Assembly (NCBI RefSeq): GCF_026385475.1
Contig: NZ_JANIDW010000002.1
Location: 248,001 to 312,000 of the forward strand
DNA length: 64,000 nt
Origin: Bombella saccharophila
GTDB taxonomy: Bacteria; Pseudomonadota; Alphaproteobacteria; Acetobacterales; Acetobacteraceae
Reading direction: 5' to 3'
Shown here: piece after piece, positions 35,348 to 44,504 of the stretch
Layout: each line of letters starts with the position of its first letter
Position numbering within the stretch: the stretch's first letter is position 1
Translations under genes and position numbers: made by a program
The notes under the pieces: model-generated
Database searches by the model: none
Told to the model about the DNA's origin: nothing
The model's input: the letters and a program-made list of their open reading frames with translations, nothing else

Positions 35348-37219
35348 ATGACACAACCTCATTCATCTTCTACGCAGGTGCGTCACGGTGTTAGCACGCC
35401 GATTGTGATTGTTGGCCATGTGGACCATGGCAAATCCACCCTGATTGGCCGTTTGTTATACGATACAGATAGCCTGCCTGATGGCCGCCTCGTCCAGATT
35501 GTCGAGAGTAGCCGTAAGCGTGGCCTTGCTGTGGAATGGAGCTTCCTGCTCGATTCCCTTCAGATTGAGCGGGACCAAGGCGTGACGGTGGATTCCACGC
35601 GCATCCCTTTCCAACTGAATGGGCGGGATTTTGTGATTGTCGATGCGCCGGGTCATCGGCAATTTTTACGGAATATGATTACTGGTGCAGCGGATGCAGA
35701 GGCTGCCGTGCTGGTGGTTGACGCAGCTGAGGGCGTGCGCGAGCAAACACGCCGCCATGCGATGTTGCTACGGCTCATCGGCATTAGTCATGTGATTGTG
35801 CTGCTTAATAAGGCTGATAGCATCAATTTTGATGAGGCAAAGCTTAAACAGGTCGAGGGCGATATTCGCCAGTTGTTAGCCCGGTTGGAGATTGATGTTA
35901 AGCAGGTCATTCCTGCTTCGGCACGGGATGGCGATAACATCGCTACCCGCTCGGAGAGGGCAGAATGGTATAAAGGCCCAACCTTGTTGGAGGCCCTAGC
36001 GCAGATTCAGCCGCCAGCCTCTCGTCATGCGCTGCCTTTGCGTATGCCTGTGCAAGATGTGTATCGTTTTGAAGGTGTGCGTTATGTCGCAGGCCGTATT
36101 GAGCGCGGCACAGTGCGGGAGGGGGACCGGCTGGTGATTGGCGGGCAAGGGCAGGAGGCCACCGTGGCGGAGGTCTGCCGTTGGCATGCCCCGCATGAGC
36201 CTGTTGCAGGTGCTGGTGAATCCATTGCTTTGCGTTTAGAGCCTGACCTCGTACCAGACCGTGGGGATTTGCTCTTTCCTGCGGGGGATGAAGCCGCTGC
36301 CCCATTGAAAGCGGCGCGTTTGAAAACACGGCTCTTTTGGCTGCGTGGTGAACCGTTGCATGTGGGTGAAAGCTTCCGCCTACGTTTAGCCACAGCGGAA
36401 TATGACGTGACGGTTGCGGCGATTGATGCGGTGGTGAATCTGGATGACCTCACCCTCAGCCCCGCTGATGAAGTTCCCCCCGATGGTTTTGCCGAGATTA
36501 CGTTGGCGGTCGCACGGAATATCTTGTTCGATCCCTTTGCACCGGGGATGCCAGATGGGCGCGGTGTATTGGTGGACCGGCATCAGAAGATTGTCGGTGG
36601 GGCACCGCTTATCGGCCCAGCTGTGTTGGCAGATGGGGCACATGCCATTCATCCTACAGCAAGCGGTGTGAGTGAGGCTGTTCGGGCAGGGTTGCGCGGG
36701 CATAAGCGTGCTGTGTTCTGGCTGACAGGTTTACCCGGTGCTGGCAAAAGCACTATCGCCCGCCATGCTGAGGAGGCTCTCAGCCATGAAGGGCTGAATG
36801 TCACAGTGTTAGATGGCGATACGGTGCGCTCCGGCTTGTGTAGCGACCTCGGCTTCTCCCCAGAGGATAGGCGGGAGAATATCCGCCGTGTCGCGCATGT
36901 GGCGCGGATTTTGGCAGAGAGTGGGCAGATTGTGTTGGTCGCTTTGGTGTCGCCTTTAGCGCAGGATCGTGCCATGGCGCGGGCGATTATCGGTGAGGAT
37001 TGGCATGAGGTCTTTGTTGATACCGCACCAGAGCTTTGCCGCCAGCGTGACCCGAAGGGGCTTTATGCACAGGCTGAGGAGGGGCGGATTGCCTCCTTTA
37101 CCGGTGTATCCGCTGCCTATGAGCCACCAGAGACGCCAGATGTCATTGTCCCCGGTGATGGGGATGTGGCCCGTAGCGTACAGCATTTAATAGACGCTGT
37201 GCATAAAGCCGTACGGTAA
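35348..37219 (+). CDS. cysNC: bifunctional sulfate adenylyltransferase GTPase subunit / APS kinase
   Basis: A 623-residue fusion. The N-terminal GTPase has [14 protein letters not shown] and NKAD motifs and drives APS formation with CysD. The C-terminal APS kinase (about 450-623) has [33 protein letters not shown], and [10 protein letters not shown] start at 35348, 9 bases after GAGGAG; the frame extends six codons into the cysD end. The kinase would make PAPS even though the CysH here looks APS-specific, which is worth noting. Confidence 0.95.
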   Translation: MTQPHSSSTQVRHGVSTPIVIVGHVDHGKSTLIGRLLYDTDSLPDGRLVQIVESSRKRGLAVEWSFLLDSLQIERDQGVTVDSTRIPFQLNGRDFVIVDAPGHRQFLRNMITGAADAEAAVLVVDAAEGVREQTRRHAMLLRLIGISHVIVLLNKADSINFDEAKLKQVEGDIRQLLARLEIDVKQVIPASARDGDNIATRSERAEWYKGPTLLEALAQIQPPASRHALPLRMPVQDVYRFEGVRYVAGRIERGTVREGDRLVIGGQGQEATVAEVCRWHAPHEPVAGAGESIALRLEPDLVPDRGDLLFPAGDEAAAPLKAARLKTRLFWLRGEPLHVGESFRLRLATAEYDVTVAAIDAVVNLDDLTLSPADEVPPDGFAEITLAVARNILFDPFAPGMPDGRGVLVDRHQKIVGGAPLIGPAVLADGAHAIHPTASGVSEAVRAGLRGHKRAVFWLTGLPGAGKSTIARHAEEALSHEGLNVTVLDGDTVRSGLCSDLGFSPEDRRENIRRVAHVARILAESGQIVLVALVSPLAQDRAMARAIIGEDWHEVFVDTAPELCRQRDPKGLYAQAEEGRIASFTGVSAAYEPPETPDVIVPGDGDVARSVQHLIDAVHKAVR

Positions 37220-37260
37220 GCCGCTCAGGCCGTAAGGACTGTCTATTTAGGGAAAAGAAG

Positions 37261-37335
37261 CCCGGTTTTTGCCAAGGCAAAGGCCGGGACGGGAGGAGTT
37301 TACCCATTACGGTAAGCCTCTCCTTTAAGGGAGGA
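37261..37335 (+). promoter_or_regulatory. structured leader between cysNC and the TauE/SafE gene
   Basis: A nested hairpin CCCGG-tt-TTTGCC-aa-GGCAAA-gg-CCGGG (37261-37288) is followed by TTACC/GGTAA (37300-37315). CCTCTCC (37317-37323) could pair either with the upstream GGGAGGAG (37291-37298) or with the ribosome site GGGAGG (37329-37334). That is the layout of a translational switch, though the first hairpin may simply be the cysNC terminator. Confidence 0.35.
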
Positions 37336-37342
37336 TAGGGTG

Positions 37343-38107
37343 ATGCAGCATTTTGCTTATGTCATCTCCGGTGCGTTAGTGGGGTTTTTAGTGGGCATGA
37401 CGGGCGTTGGCGGCGGCTCCCTCATGACCCCGCTGCTTATCCTCCTTTGTGGGATTCATCCTAAAGCAGCGGTGGGGACGGACCTCATCTATGCCGCGAT
37501 GACGAAGTTGTTTGGCACGTTTTTACATAGGCGATGTGGGCCGGTGCGTTGGTCTATCGTGTTGTGGATGATGTCTGGCAGCCTTCCCGGTGTGGCAGTC
37601 GCGCTCCTTTGGCTGCGGCATATAGGCTCCCCGCAAGAAATGGCGCAGGTTATTCGTGTCTCATTGGGTATTTGCTTATTAATAACCGCCCCTGCCATTC
37701 TCTTTCGTCCTACCTTAAAAGCATGGGTCTTACGGCATCAGCTTGGTGGGCCGGTGCAATCGCGGGTGCTAACGGTTGTGCTAGGTTTTGTGCTGGGCTG
37801 CATGGTGAGCCTCTCCTCCGTGGGGGCCGGGGCGATTGGTATGGCCGTGCTGGTGATGCTCTACCCCACTTTGCCACTGCGTGAACTCGTAGCCATTGAT
37901 ATTGCCCATGCTATCCCCCTCACACTCATTGCCGGGGCAGGCTATTGGGTGGAGGGTGATGTTATTGTGCCAACATTGTTGCTGCTTTTAAGCGGCTCCT
38001 TGCCCGGTATTTGGCTCGGCACACATTGCGCAGGCCGCTGCCCAGAGCGATGGCAACGGCTCATTTTAGGAAGCCTATTGTTATTGATTGGCGTGAAGAT
38101 GATTTGA
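37343..38107 (+). CDS. sulfite exporter TauE/SafE family membrane protein
   Basis: A 254-residue protein with about eight hydrophobic segments and the two family repeats GMTGVGGGSLMTPLLIL (N-terminal half) and LSSVGAGAIGMAVLVMLYP (C-terminal half). Members move organic sulfur compounds, sulfite or anions; position after cysNC supports a sulfur link. The ATG at 37343 follows GGGAGG and AGGG. A terminator closes the unit. Confidence 0.88.
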   Translation: MQHFAYVISGALVGFLVGMTGVGGGSLMTPLLILLCGIHPKAAVGTDLIYAAMTKLFGTFLHRRCGPVRWSIVLWMMSGSLPGVAVALLWLRHIGSPQEMAQVIRVSLGICLLITAPAILFRPTLKAWVLRHQLGGPVQSRVLTVVLGFVLGCMVSLSSVGAGAIGMAVLVMLYPTLPLRELVAIDIAHAIPLTLIAGAGYWVEGDVIVPTLLLLLSGSLPGIWLGTHCAGRCPERWQRLILGSLLLLIGVKMI

Positions 38108-38112
38108 CCATG

Positions 38113-38137
38113 AGCCGGGCTATGTCCCGGCTTTTTT
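38113..38137 (+). terminator. intrinsic terminator after the TauE/SafE gene
   Basis: AGCCGGG and CCCGGCT arms around a six-base loop, followed by a run of six T's. It separates the sulfur block from the Zur-type promoter just downstream. Confidence 0.9.
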
Positions 38138-38159
38138 CACGATAAGGGTAAGAAGCACC

Positions 38160-38188
38160 TTCACAAATGTTATAGTATAACATAACAT
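38160..38188 (+). promoter_or_regulatory. Zur-like operator inside the receptor promoter
   Basis: The core GTTATA-g-TATAAC (38169-38181) is a perfect palindrome. The 23-mer 38164-38186 agrees at 19 of 22 fixed positions with the gammaproteobacterial Zur consensus as I recall it (GAAATGTTATA-N-TATAACATTTC). An overlapping second symmetry pairs AATGTTAT with ATAACATT (38166-38189). A promoter TTCACA (38160-38165), 17 bases, TAACAT (38183-38188) surrounds it, so zinc-loaded Zur would block RNA polymerase. Confidence 0.75.
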
Positions 38189-38231
38189 TCTTCACGAAGC
38201 AGGATGCGTGCGTGAAGGAGTGGAGAGTGGC

Positions 38232-40469
38232 ATGGCGGTAAAGCGGTGGGGCGGGGGTGTTTATGTCGCCTTGGTTGTAGGCGGGATGTTACCGCCTACA
38301 ATATGGGCACAAGAGAGCCGCCAGCCTGTGCAGCGTGATGCTAATAACGCAGCAGAGGGGCAAGAGGAGGCACATCCGCTTAGTGCGCAGGAGGAGCACA
38401 TCCATGTGACAGCGCGGCGGTTGGACCAAGCGCGCCAAGCTTTGCAACCTGCCATTGGGGCCACGCAGACAAGTTTCTCCCGCAAAGCTATAGAGGCCAA
38501 TCCCGGCGGGGATAATGCTGCCCTTAACAGCATCCTTTTGCAGGCCCCCGGTGTTACGCAGGATAGTTATGGGCAGATTCATATCCGGGGGGATCATAAT
38601 AATGTTCAATTCCGGCTGGATGGTGTGGCTTTACCAGAAGGGGTGAATGTGTTCGGGCAGGCTTTGATGACCCGCTTTGCCCATTCTATGAGCCTGACAA
38701 CGGGCGTTCTGCCGGCGGAATATGGGTTTCGCCAAGCGGGGGTGATTGATATTCAAACCAAAAATGGTGTGTCGGATGAGGGCGGAATGCTCTCCGGCTA
38801 TGGCGGGGTGCGGGATTATGTGCAGCCTTCTCTCCAATATGGTGGGCATTGGGGCCAGTGGGATGGCTTTATCACCGCTGATATGATTCATGACCGGGTG
38901 GGGATAGAGAATACCATCCCCAGCTATAATGCGATTCACGATCTCTCACGTCAGCATCATATCCTAGGGCATGTGCGCTATACCCTCCGGCCAGAGACGC
39001 GCTTTAGTTTTACAGCGGGGATATCCAATGCGTGGTATCAGCTACCTAATAATCCCGGCCAACAACATCAATTTGCAACCCCGCTTTTTAAGGCAGATAA
39101 CGCACTCTCTATGCAGGCAAACGCGCCTGATAGTAGCCATCTGGATGAGCATCAGCAGCAGATTACCGACTTCGCTATCCTCTCATGGCAAGAGGAGCAT
39201 GAGACTGTTAGTGCTCAGACATCAGTCATTCTTCGCTATAGCTCTATGCGTTATTCGCCCGATTGGGTGGGGGACCTTGTTTATAACGGCATAGCACAGC
39301 AAGCGGCGCGGTCGGTCTTTTCTAGCGGGGTGCAGAGTGATGTAACATGGCGTCTTAACCATGCTCATACGCTGCGCGGTGGGGTGCAAGCCTACGGGGA
39401 GCGGGCGGTGAGTAAAAGCAATGCCTCGGTGTATCCCTTAGCAGAGGATGGAAGCATCATCCCTCAACCGATGAATGTGCATGATTCATCAGGCAAGACC
39501 GGGGCTCTATATGGGGCGTATATTCAAGATGAGTGGAAGATTACGCGTAAGCTGGTACTGAATTTTGGCGCACGGTTTGATGGTGTGGAGGAATATGTCC
39601 ATGCTCATCAGCTTAGCCCGCGTATCTCTTTGGTGTGGACACCGTGGCGTGGTGGGCGGTTTCATGTTGGTTATGCGCGTTATTTAACCCCCCCACCTTT
39701 TGAGACCATCGGCACAACTAGCCTCAGCCGGTTTGCCAATACATCGGCCGCCCCAGCGCATTATCAAAATGACCGCGTGAAAGCAGAGCGGGATAATTAT
39801 TACGATATTGGCTTTATGCAGCGCCTTACCCCGCATTGGTCCATCGGGGTGGATGCTTATTGGAAGGATGCGAAAAATCTTCTGGATGAAGGGCAGTTTG
39901 GCGCGCCGGTGATTTTGACGGCCTATAATTATCGCCGGGGCCATGTGCGGGGGGTGGAGTTTACAACCGATTATGAGGCTGGGCCGTGGAGCTTATATGG
40001 CAATGTTGCCCTCTCCCGCGCGATGGGGAAGGATATTAACTCCGCACAATGGAACTTTGATGAAGATGACCTCCAATATATGCGCCATCATTGGGTGTAT
40101 CTAGACCATGACCAACGTGTAACGGCCTCAGCGGGGGCGGCTTATACGGCTTTTCGTAAGACGAATCACCCTTTGCACCTTTCTGGGACGATGGTTTATG
40201 GCAGCGGGTTACGGCAGGATAAAGAGACGGCAACTGGGGACATCCCCAACGGGGCGCATGTGCCGCGCTATGTGACCTTTAACCTCGCCCTGGTACAGCA
40301 TATCTGTCATATCGCTGCATTAGGGGGGCATAACATGCAGCTACGCTTGGATGTTATCAACTTGTTTGATAAGCATTATATGCTACGCGATGGCAGCGGC
40401 ATTGGGGTTGGTGCCCCACAATACGGGCTGCGGCGGAGTGTGATGGGGGGAGTCTCTTTCTCCCTCTAA
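38232..40469 (+). CDS. TonB-dependent outer-membrane receptor, probably zinc-linked
   Basis: A 745-residue receptor. I start at the ATG at 38232 (MAVKRWGGGVY), with GGAGAG upstream and a signal peptide ending TIWA. Next comes an energy-coupling region (EEHIHVTARRLDQAR), a plug domain with NSILLQAPGVTQDSYGQIHIRG and VLPAEYGFRQAGVIDIQT, then the barrel with LVLNFGARFDGV and the C-terminal aromatic end GGVSFSL. A His/Asp/Glu-rich stretch (SSHLDEHQQQITDF) may bind metal. The Zur-type box in its promoter points to zinc or a zinc-metallophore as ligand. The gene is followed 42 bases later by an EamA transporter. Confidence 0.88.
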   Translation: MAVKRWGGGVYVALVVGGMLPPTIWAQESRQPVQRDANNAAEGQEEAHPLSAQEEHIHVTARRLDQARQALQPAIGATQTSFSRKAIEANPGGDNAALNSILLQAPGVTQDSYGQIHIRGDHNNVQFRLDGVALPEGVNVFGQALMTRFAHSMSLTTGVLPAEYGFRQAGVIDIQTKNGVSDEGGMLSGYGGVRDYVQPSLQYGGHWGQWDGFITADMIHDRVGIENTIPSYNAIHDLSRQHHILGHVRYTLRPETRFSFTAGISNAWYQLPNNPGQQHQFATPLFKADNALSMQANAPDSSHLDEHQQQITDFAILSWQEEHETVSAQTSVILRYSSMRYSPDWVGDLVYNGIAQQAARSVFSSGVQSDVTWRLNHAHTLRGGVQAYGERAVSKSNASVYPLAEDGSIIPQPMNVHDSSGKTGALYGAYIQDEWKITRKLVLNFGARFDGVEEYVHAHQLSPRISLVWTPWRGGRFHVGYARYLTPPPFETIGTTSLSRFANTSAAPAHYQNDRVKAERDNYYDIGFMQRLTPHWSIGVDAYWKDAKNLLDEGQFGAPVILTAYNYRRGHVRGVEFTTDYEAGPWSLYGNVALSRAMGKDINSAQWNFDEDDLQYMRHHWVYLDHDQRVTASAGAAYTAFRKTNHPLHLSGTMVYGSGLRQDKETATGDIPNGAHVPRYVTFNLALVQHICHIAALGGHNMQLRLDVINLFDKHYMLRDGSGIGVGAPQYGLRRSVMGGVSFSL

Positions 40470-40511
40470 GGCTGGTGCAGCCATGATTGATGTACCAAGG
40501 AGTGGGGTTTC

Positions 40512-41489
40512 ATGCGGAAGATACTCTTTACGTCTGGCATTGTGCTGGCTTTTATTGGGTATGCGTTCTTTTCCATCAGTGATGCTTGCTCCAAAGGGTT
40601 GGCAGGGGCGTTGGACCCTTTTGAGGTCGCCTTTTTTGGTGGTGTCTTTGGGTTTTTGATTGTCCCAACATTGCGGCGACCGCAGGAATCCTATAGCGCG
40701 CTGGTCCTCTCCAACCATCCATGGCTCTGGCTGTTACGAGCGGCGGCGGTGTTTGTGGCTACAGCAGCCAGTGTGGAAGCCTTTATGCTTCTACCCATGC
40801 CAGAGGCCCTCTCGCTCATGTTCCTTATGCCTTTCTTTGTGACGATTGTATCGGTCTTATTCCTTAAAGAGCAGGTGACGGGCTGGGCGTGGCTGTCTGT
40901 TCTGTTGGGGTTTGTTGGGGTGATGATTGTCCTGCGCCCCGGTATGAAGGCCCTTAATTTCGGCCATCTTTGTGCGGTCTTAGCCGCGATGTCCACCGCT
41001 GTGAGTGTGATTGCCTATCGCTTTGCGGGGAAGGAAGCGTCCCGCCTTACTTTGTTTGGTTCTAGCTTGTTTGGGCCGTTAGTGGGGGATGGGATTTTGA
41101 TGGCGAAGCACTTCGTCATCCCTCATACGGTAGCGGAATGGCTATTGCTTTTTGGTTATGGCTTTTTGGCCGCTGCGGGGCAGTTGTTACTGATGTTGGC
41201 GGCCTCCATCGCTCCGGCTAATCGCGTGGCTTTGCCCCAATATAGTCAGATGGCTTGGATTGTGGCCTTTAGTTATTTCATCTTCCATCAACCTGTTGAT
41301 GTGTGGGATGGGATTGGGATTCTGGTCGTTACCTTCTCTGGCATGCTGAATTGGCTGCGGCAGAAGATTCGCTTTGAGAAGATGATTCATCGTGGCTGGT
41401 GGTGGAAGCGTAAACCCTCCCCAGAGGTCATTGCGGCTACCCCAGCAGCAGTTATCACCCCGCCATTGCCGGAAACGCCTCATGATTAA
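40512..41489 (+). CDS. EamA/DMT-family transporter
   Basis: A 325-residue inner-membrane protein with about ten helices in two EamA repeats (first ending FLKEQVTGWAWLSVLLGFVGV, second with PQYSQMAWIVAFSYFIFHQPVDVW) and a charged/Pro-rich cytosolic tail. AAGGAG lies 9 bases before the ATG. It is the second gene behind the Zur-type promoter. EamA proteins accompany TonB receptors in the opine-metallophore clusters of Pseudomonas (cntO-L-M-I), where one exports the metallophore; the biosynthetic genes are absent here, so uptake of a foreign zinc chelate is one possibility. Confidence 0.82.
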   Translation: MRKILFTSGIVLAFIGYAFFSISDACSKGLAGALDPFEVAFFGGVFGFLIVPTLRRPQESYSALVLSNHPWLWLLRAAAVFVATAASVEAFMLLPMPEALSLMFLMPFFVTIVSVLFLKEQVTGWAWLSVLLGFVGVMIVLRPGMKALNFGHLCAVLAAMSTAVSVIAYRFAGKEASRLTLFGSSLFGPLVGDGILMAKHFVIPHTVAEWLLLFGYGFLAAAGQLLLMLAASIAPANRVALPQYSQMAWIVAFSYFIFHQPVDVWDGIGILVVTFSGMLNWLRQKIRFEKMIHRGWWWKRKPSPEVIAATPAAVITPPLPETPHD

Positions 41490-41519
41490 GGGGCGGCTCG
41501 CAGCAATGTGAGGCGGTGG

Positions 41520-43046
41520 TTATTCGTGGAAGCTATCTAAATCCCCAAAGCGGGTGAACTCCCCTTCAAAATAGAGGGGGATGGTGCCTGTGGGGCCGTG
41601 GCGTTGCTTTTCCAAAATAAGCTCGGCTTTATTATGGACAAGCGACATTTTGCGCTGCCATTCCTCAAGCGCAAGCTGGTACTTCTCCGGGCTGGAATAA
41701 GTGGAATCTTTAGGTTTGCGCTGTTGGAGGTAATATTCCTCACGATAGACAAACATCACCGCATCCGCATCTTGCTCAATCGAGCCTGATTCACGCAGGT
41801 CGGAGAGCATGGGGCGTTTATCATCGCGTGATTCCACTTGGCGAGATAGCTGGGAGAGCGCAATCACGGGGACGTCTAGCTCTTTTGCGATGGCTTTAAG
41901 CCCTTGTGTAATCATGGAGATTTCCAGCACGCGGCTATCGGGCCGTGTCCCAATGGCAGGGCGCATGAGCTGGAGATAATCCACCACCACAAGGCTTAGC
42001 CCGTGTGTTCGCGCAAGGCGGCGGCAGCGCGTCCGCATAGCGGAGAGGGAGATGGCCGGTGTATCGTCAATATGCAGCGGTAGGCGTTGTAGCTCCGTTG
42101 CGACACGGACAAAGCGGTCAAAATCCTTCGAGCCAATATCGCCACGGCGGATGCGCTCGCCCGAAACCTCTGCTTGCTCGGAGAGGATACGCGTGGCTAA
42201 TTGCTCGGAGGACATTTCAAGGGAGAAAATAGCCACACTTCCGCGCGGTCTCTCCAGCCCTTCGTCTTGGGCCTCTTGCATCAGTGCGCGTGCGGCGGAG
42301 AAGGCGATTTTTGTCGCAAGGGCCGTTTTCCCCATAGCAGGCCGACCAGCGAGGATGAGCAGATCGGAGGGGTGCAACCCGCCTGTTTTTTTATCAAAAT
42401 CGCGTAAGCCGGAGGTGAGGCCCACAATATCGCCCGTATGACGATAGGCTTGGTCGGCAATCTCCAGCGCACTTTTTAGGGCTTGGGAGAAAACGAGAAA
42501 GCCACCTTCTTGGCCTTTATCGGTTGCGAGATTAAAGAGGGCTTCCTCCGAGGCGGAGATTTGCTCTGGTCCGTCAAGGTCAGGGCGTGCCCCAAAGGCG
42601 TTATTGACAATATCCGTCCCAATGCCAATGAGCTGGCGGCGCACCCAGCAATCATGGATGACCTTCCCATAATCGCGCGCATTGACAATCCCCACCATGG
42701 CATTGAGCAGCTTAGCAACATACTCCGTCCCGCCCGCAGCAGCGAGGGTGGCACTGGCCTCAAAATCCCCGCGCATGGTGATGATGTCCACCCCGCCTTT
42801 GCCGCCATTACGCTCAATTCGCCGGGTGATAAGCTCATAAAGATGAGCATTGACAGCATCAGCAAAATGAGAGGGGTGGAGAAAGTCCGACACGCTCTCA
42901 TAGGCTTTGTTATTGGTCAGAATCGCCCCTAAGAGGGCTTGCTCTGCCTGCATATTGGCAGGGGGGATACGCTGTAAAAGGCTTTGTAACTCCCCGCCTT
43001 GGTCTGTGGTGGGGCTAGTTTGTGGAGTAGGGTTTTGGTCGCTCAT
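41520..43046 (-). CDS. dnaB: replicative DNA helicase
   Basis: A 508-residue hexameric helicase of the replication fork. The N-terminal domain starts IPPANMQAEQALLGAI, Walker A is GRPAMGKTAL, and the RecA-like core has LEMSSEQLATRI, LVVVDYLQLM, ISMITQGLKAIAKELDVP and LSQLSRQVE. I start at the ATG at 43046 (MSDQNP) rather than at a TTG seven codons upstream, although no strong ribosome site is seen. It follows folC on the minus strand and converges with the EamA gene. Confidence 0.95.
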   Translation of the reverse strand: MSDQNPTPQTSPTTDQGGELQSLLQRIPPANMQAEQALLGAILTNNKAYESVSDFLHPSHFADAVNAHLYELITRRIERNGGKGGVDIITMRGDFEASATLAAAGGTEYVAKLLNAMVGIVNARDYGKVIHDCWVRRQLIGIGTDIVNNAFGARPDLDGPEQISASEEALFNLATDKGQEGGFLVFSQALKSALEIADQAYRHTGDIVGLTSGLRDFDKKTGGLHPSDLLILAGRPAMGKTALATKIAFSAARALMQEAQDEGLERPRGSVAIFSLEMSSEQLATRILSEQAEVSGERIRRGDIGSKDFDRFVRVATELQRLPLHIDDTPAISLSAMRTRCRRLARTHGLSLVVVDYLQLMRPAIGTRPDSRVLEISMITQGLKAIAKELDVPVIALSQLSRQVESRDDKRPMLSDLRESGSIEQDADAVMFVYREEYYLQQRKPKDSTYSSPEKYQLALEEWQRKMSLVHNKAELILEKQRHGPTGTIPLYFEGEFTRFGDLDSFHE

Positions 43047-43084
43047 GAGAGGGGTCTTACGATGCAAAGTGAGGGGCAGGTGGG

Positions 43085-44425
43085 TTAGTGCGGTGTGGCA
43101 CCATCAAGGGCGAGGGCACAGCCTGCGAGATATAAGCTACCACAAATGAGGACACGCGCCGGGGGGCTGTGCGGGGGGGCATGGTTGGTCCGCAGATAGT
43201 GTAGGGCGGTGCGAATATCAGGCCCTGCTATAGCCTCTCCCCCCGCAGCACGGGCAGCGTTAAGAATGGTAGGGACAGGCATAGCCAAATGCTGACCCGG
43301 CTCTGCCACGGCTTGGAGTGTGGTTGCATAGGGGATGAGCGGGCGGAGAAAGCCCGTAACATCCTTGCTGTCTTTTAGCCCGACAATCAGATGGAGGGGG
43401 CGATCCTGCCAGTGGTGGAGGACTTTTGCCAAAGCCTCTCCCGCGCCGGGATTATGCCCGCCATCAAGGAGTAAGTCCCACCCGGTTGGGAGGGCGTGAT
43501 GCAATGCCCCATGGAGGGGCTGTAAGCGAGCGGGCCATGTGGTTTTGGCAATGCCCGCAAAAGCATCCTGCGGCAGCGTAAGGCCCGCATGACGCAGGGC
43601 GGCAATGGCTAAGGCGGCATTATCGTATTGATGAGGGCCGTGGAGGGCCGGATAGGGTAGTGTGAGCGTGCCTTTATCATCGTGGTAAAGCAGCCCATCA
43701 CTTTGCGTTGTGAGGGTGATGTCATGCCCTAACCGATAGAGCGGGGCCTGATGGGCGGTGGCGATGTCTGTGATGGCCTGCATGACGGCATCAGTCTGTG
43801 GTGCGACAAAGACAGGCACATTTTGCTTGATAATCCCCGCTTTTTCCCGCGCGATACCGGCGAGGTCATCCCCTAAAAAGGCCTGATGGTCGAGGCTGAT
43901 AGAGGTGATGATGCAAGCGCGTGCTGTGGGGATGACATTTGTTGCATCAAACCGCCCGCCAAGGCCGACTTCAAGGATGAGAAGGTCCGCAGGGATACGG
44001 GAGAAGAGCAAAAACCCCGCTGCGGTGAGGACCTCAAAGACGGTGATGGGGGCCCCGTCATTGAGCCGTTCAATCTCCTCTAAAGTTGCGATGAGGTCAT
44101 CTTCTGTTACAAGCTGCCCTGCAAGGCGAAAACGCTCTGTCACGCTGAGGAGATGCGGGCTGGTCATGACATGCACTTTTAAGCCTGCTGCTTCAGCAAT
44201 GGCGCGGAGATTGGCGCATGTGCTGCCCTTACCATTTGTCCCAGCGACATGGATGGTAGGGGGTAAGTGCTGCTCTGGGTGGCCAAGGCGAGCGAGTAGC
44301 CGTTCTAGCCGCTCTAAGGAGAGATCGATGAGCTTGGGGTGGAGTTCTTGAAGGCGGCGCACCACCTCCCCCGTCCGCCCGTGGAACTCACCAGAGGGGA
44401 GGTTGGTTTGCGGGCTTGTTGCCAT
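43085..44425 (-). CDS. folC: bifunctional folylpolyglutamate synthase / dihydrofolate synthase
   Basis: A 446-residue Mur-ligase-family enzyme that adds glutamate to dihydropteroate or folate. The ATP loop is HVAGTNGKGSTCANLR, followed by TSPHLLSVTERFRL, EVGLGGRFDATNVI, SISLDHQAFLG and the C-terminal LLDGGHNPGA. Placed after accD with an 80-base gap, the common accD-folC order. Confidence 0.95.
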   Translation of the reverse strand: MATSPQTNLPSGEFHGRTGEVVRRLQELHPKLIDLSLERLERLLARLGHPEQHLPPTIHVAGTNGKGSTCANLRAIAEAAGLKVHVMTSPHLLSVTERFRLAGQLVTEDDLIATLEEIERLNDGAPITVFEVLTAAGFLLFSRIPADLLILEVGLGGRFDATNVIPTARACIITSISLDHQAFLGDDLAGIAREKAGIIKQNVPVFVAPQTDAVMQAITDIATAHQAPLYRLGHDITLTTQSDGLLYHDDKGTLTLPYPALHGPHQYDNAALAIAALRHAGLTLPQDAFAGIAKTTWPARLQPLHGALHHALPTGWDLLLDGGHNPGAGEALAKVLHHWQDRPLHLIVGLKDSKDVTGFLRPLIPYATTLQAVAEPGQHLAMPVPTILNAARAAGGEAIAGPDIRTALHYLRTNHAPPHSPPARVLICGSLYLAGCALALDGATPH

Positions 44426-44504
44426 AATCGCCTATCCGGGTTTCTCAGAAGGGGAGGGGTCATACCCGGCCGTTTAGTCAGGAAAGGGCCGGGGCAATGG
44501 AATG

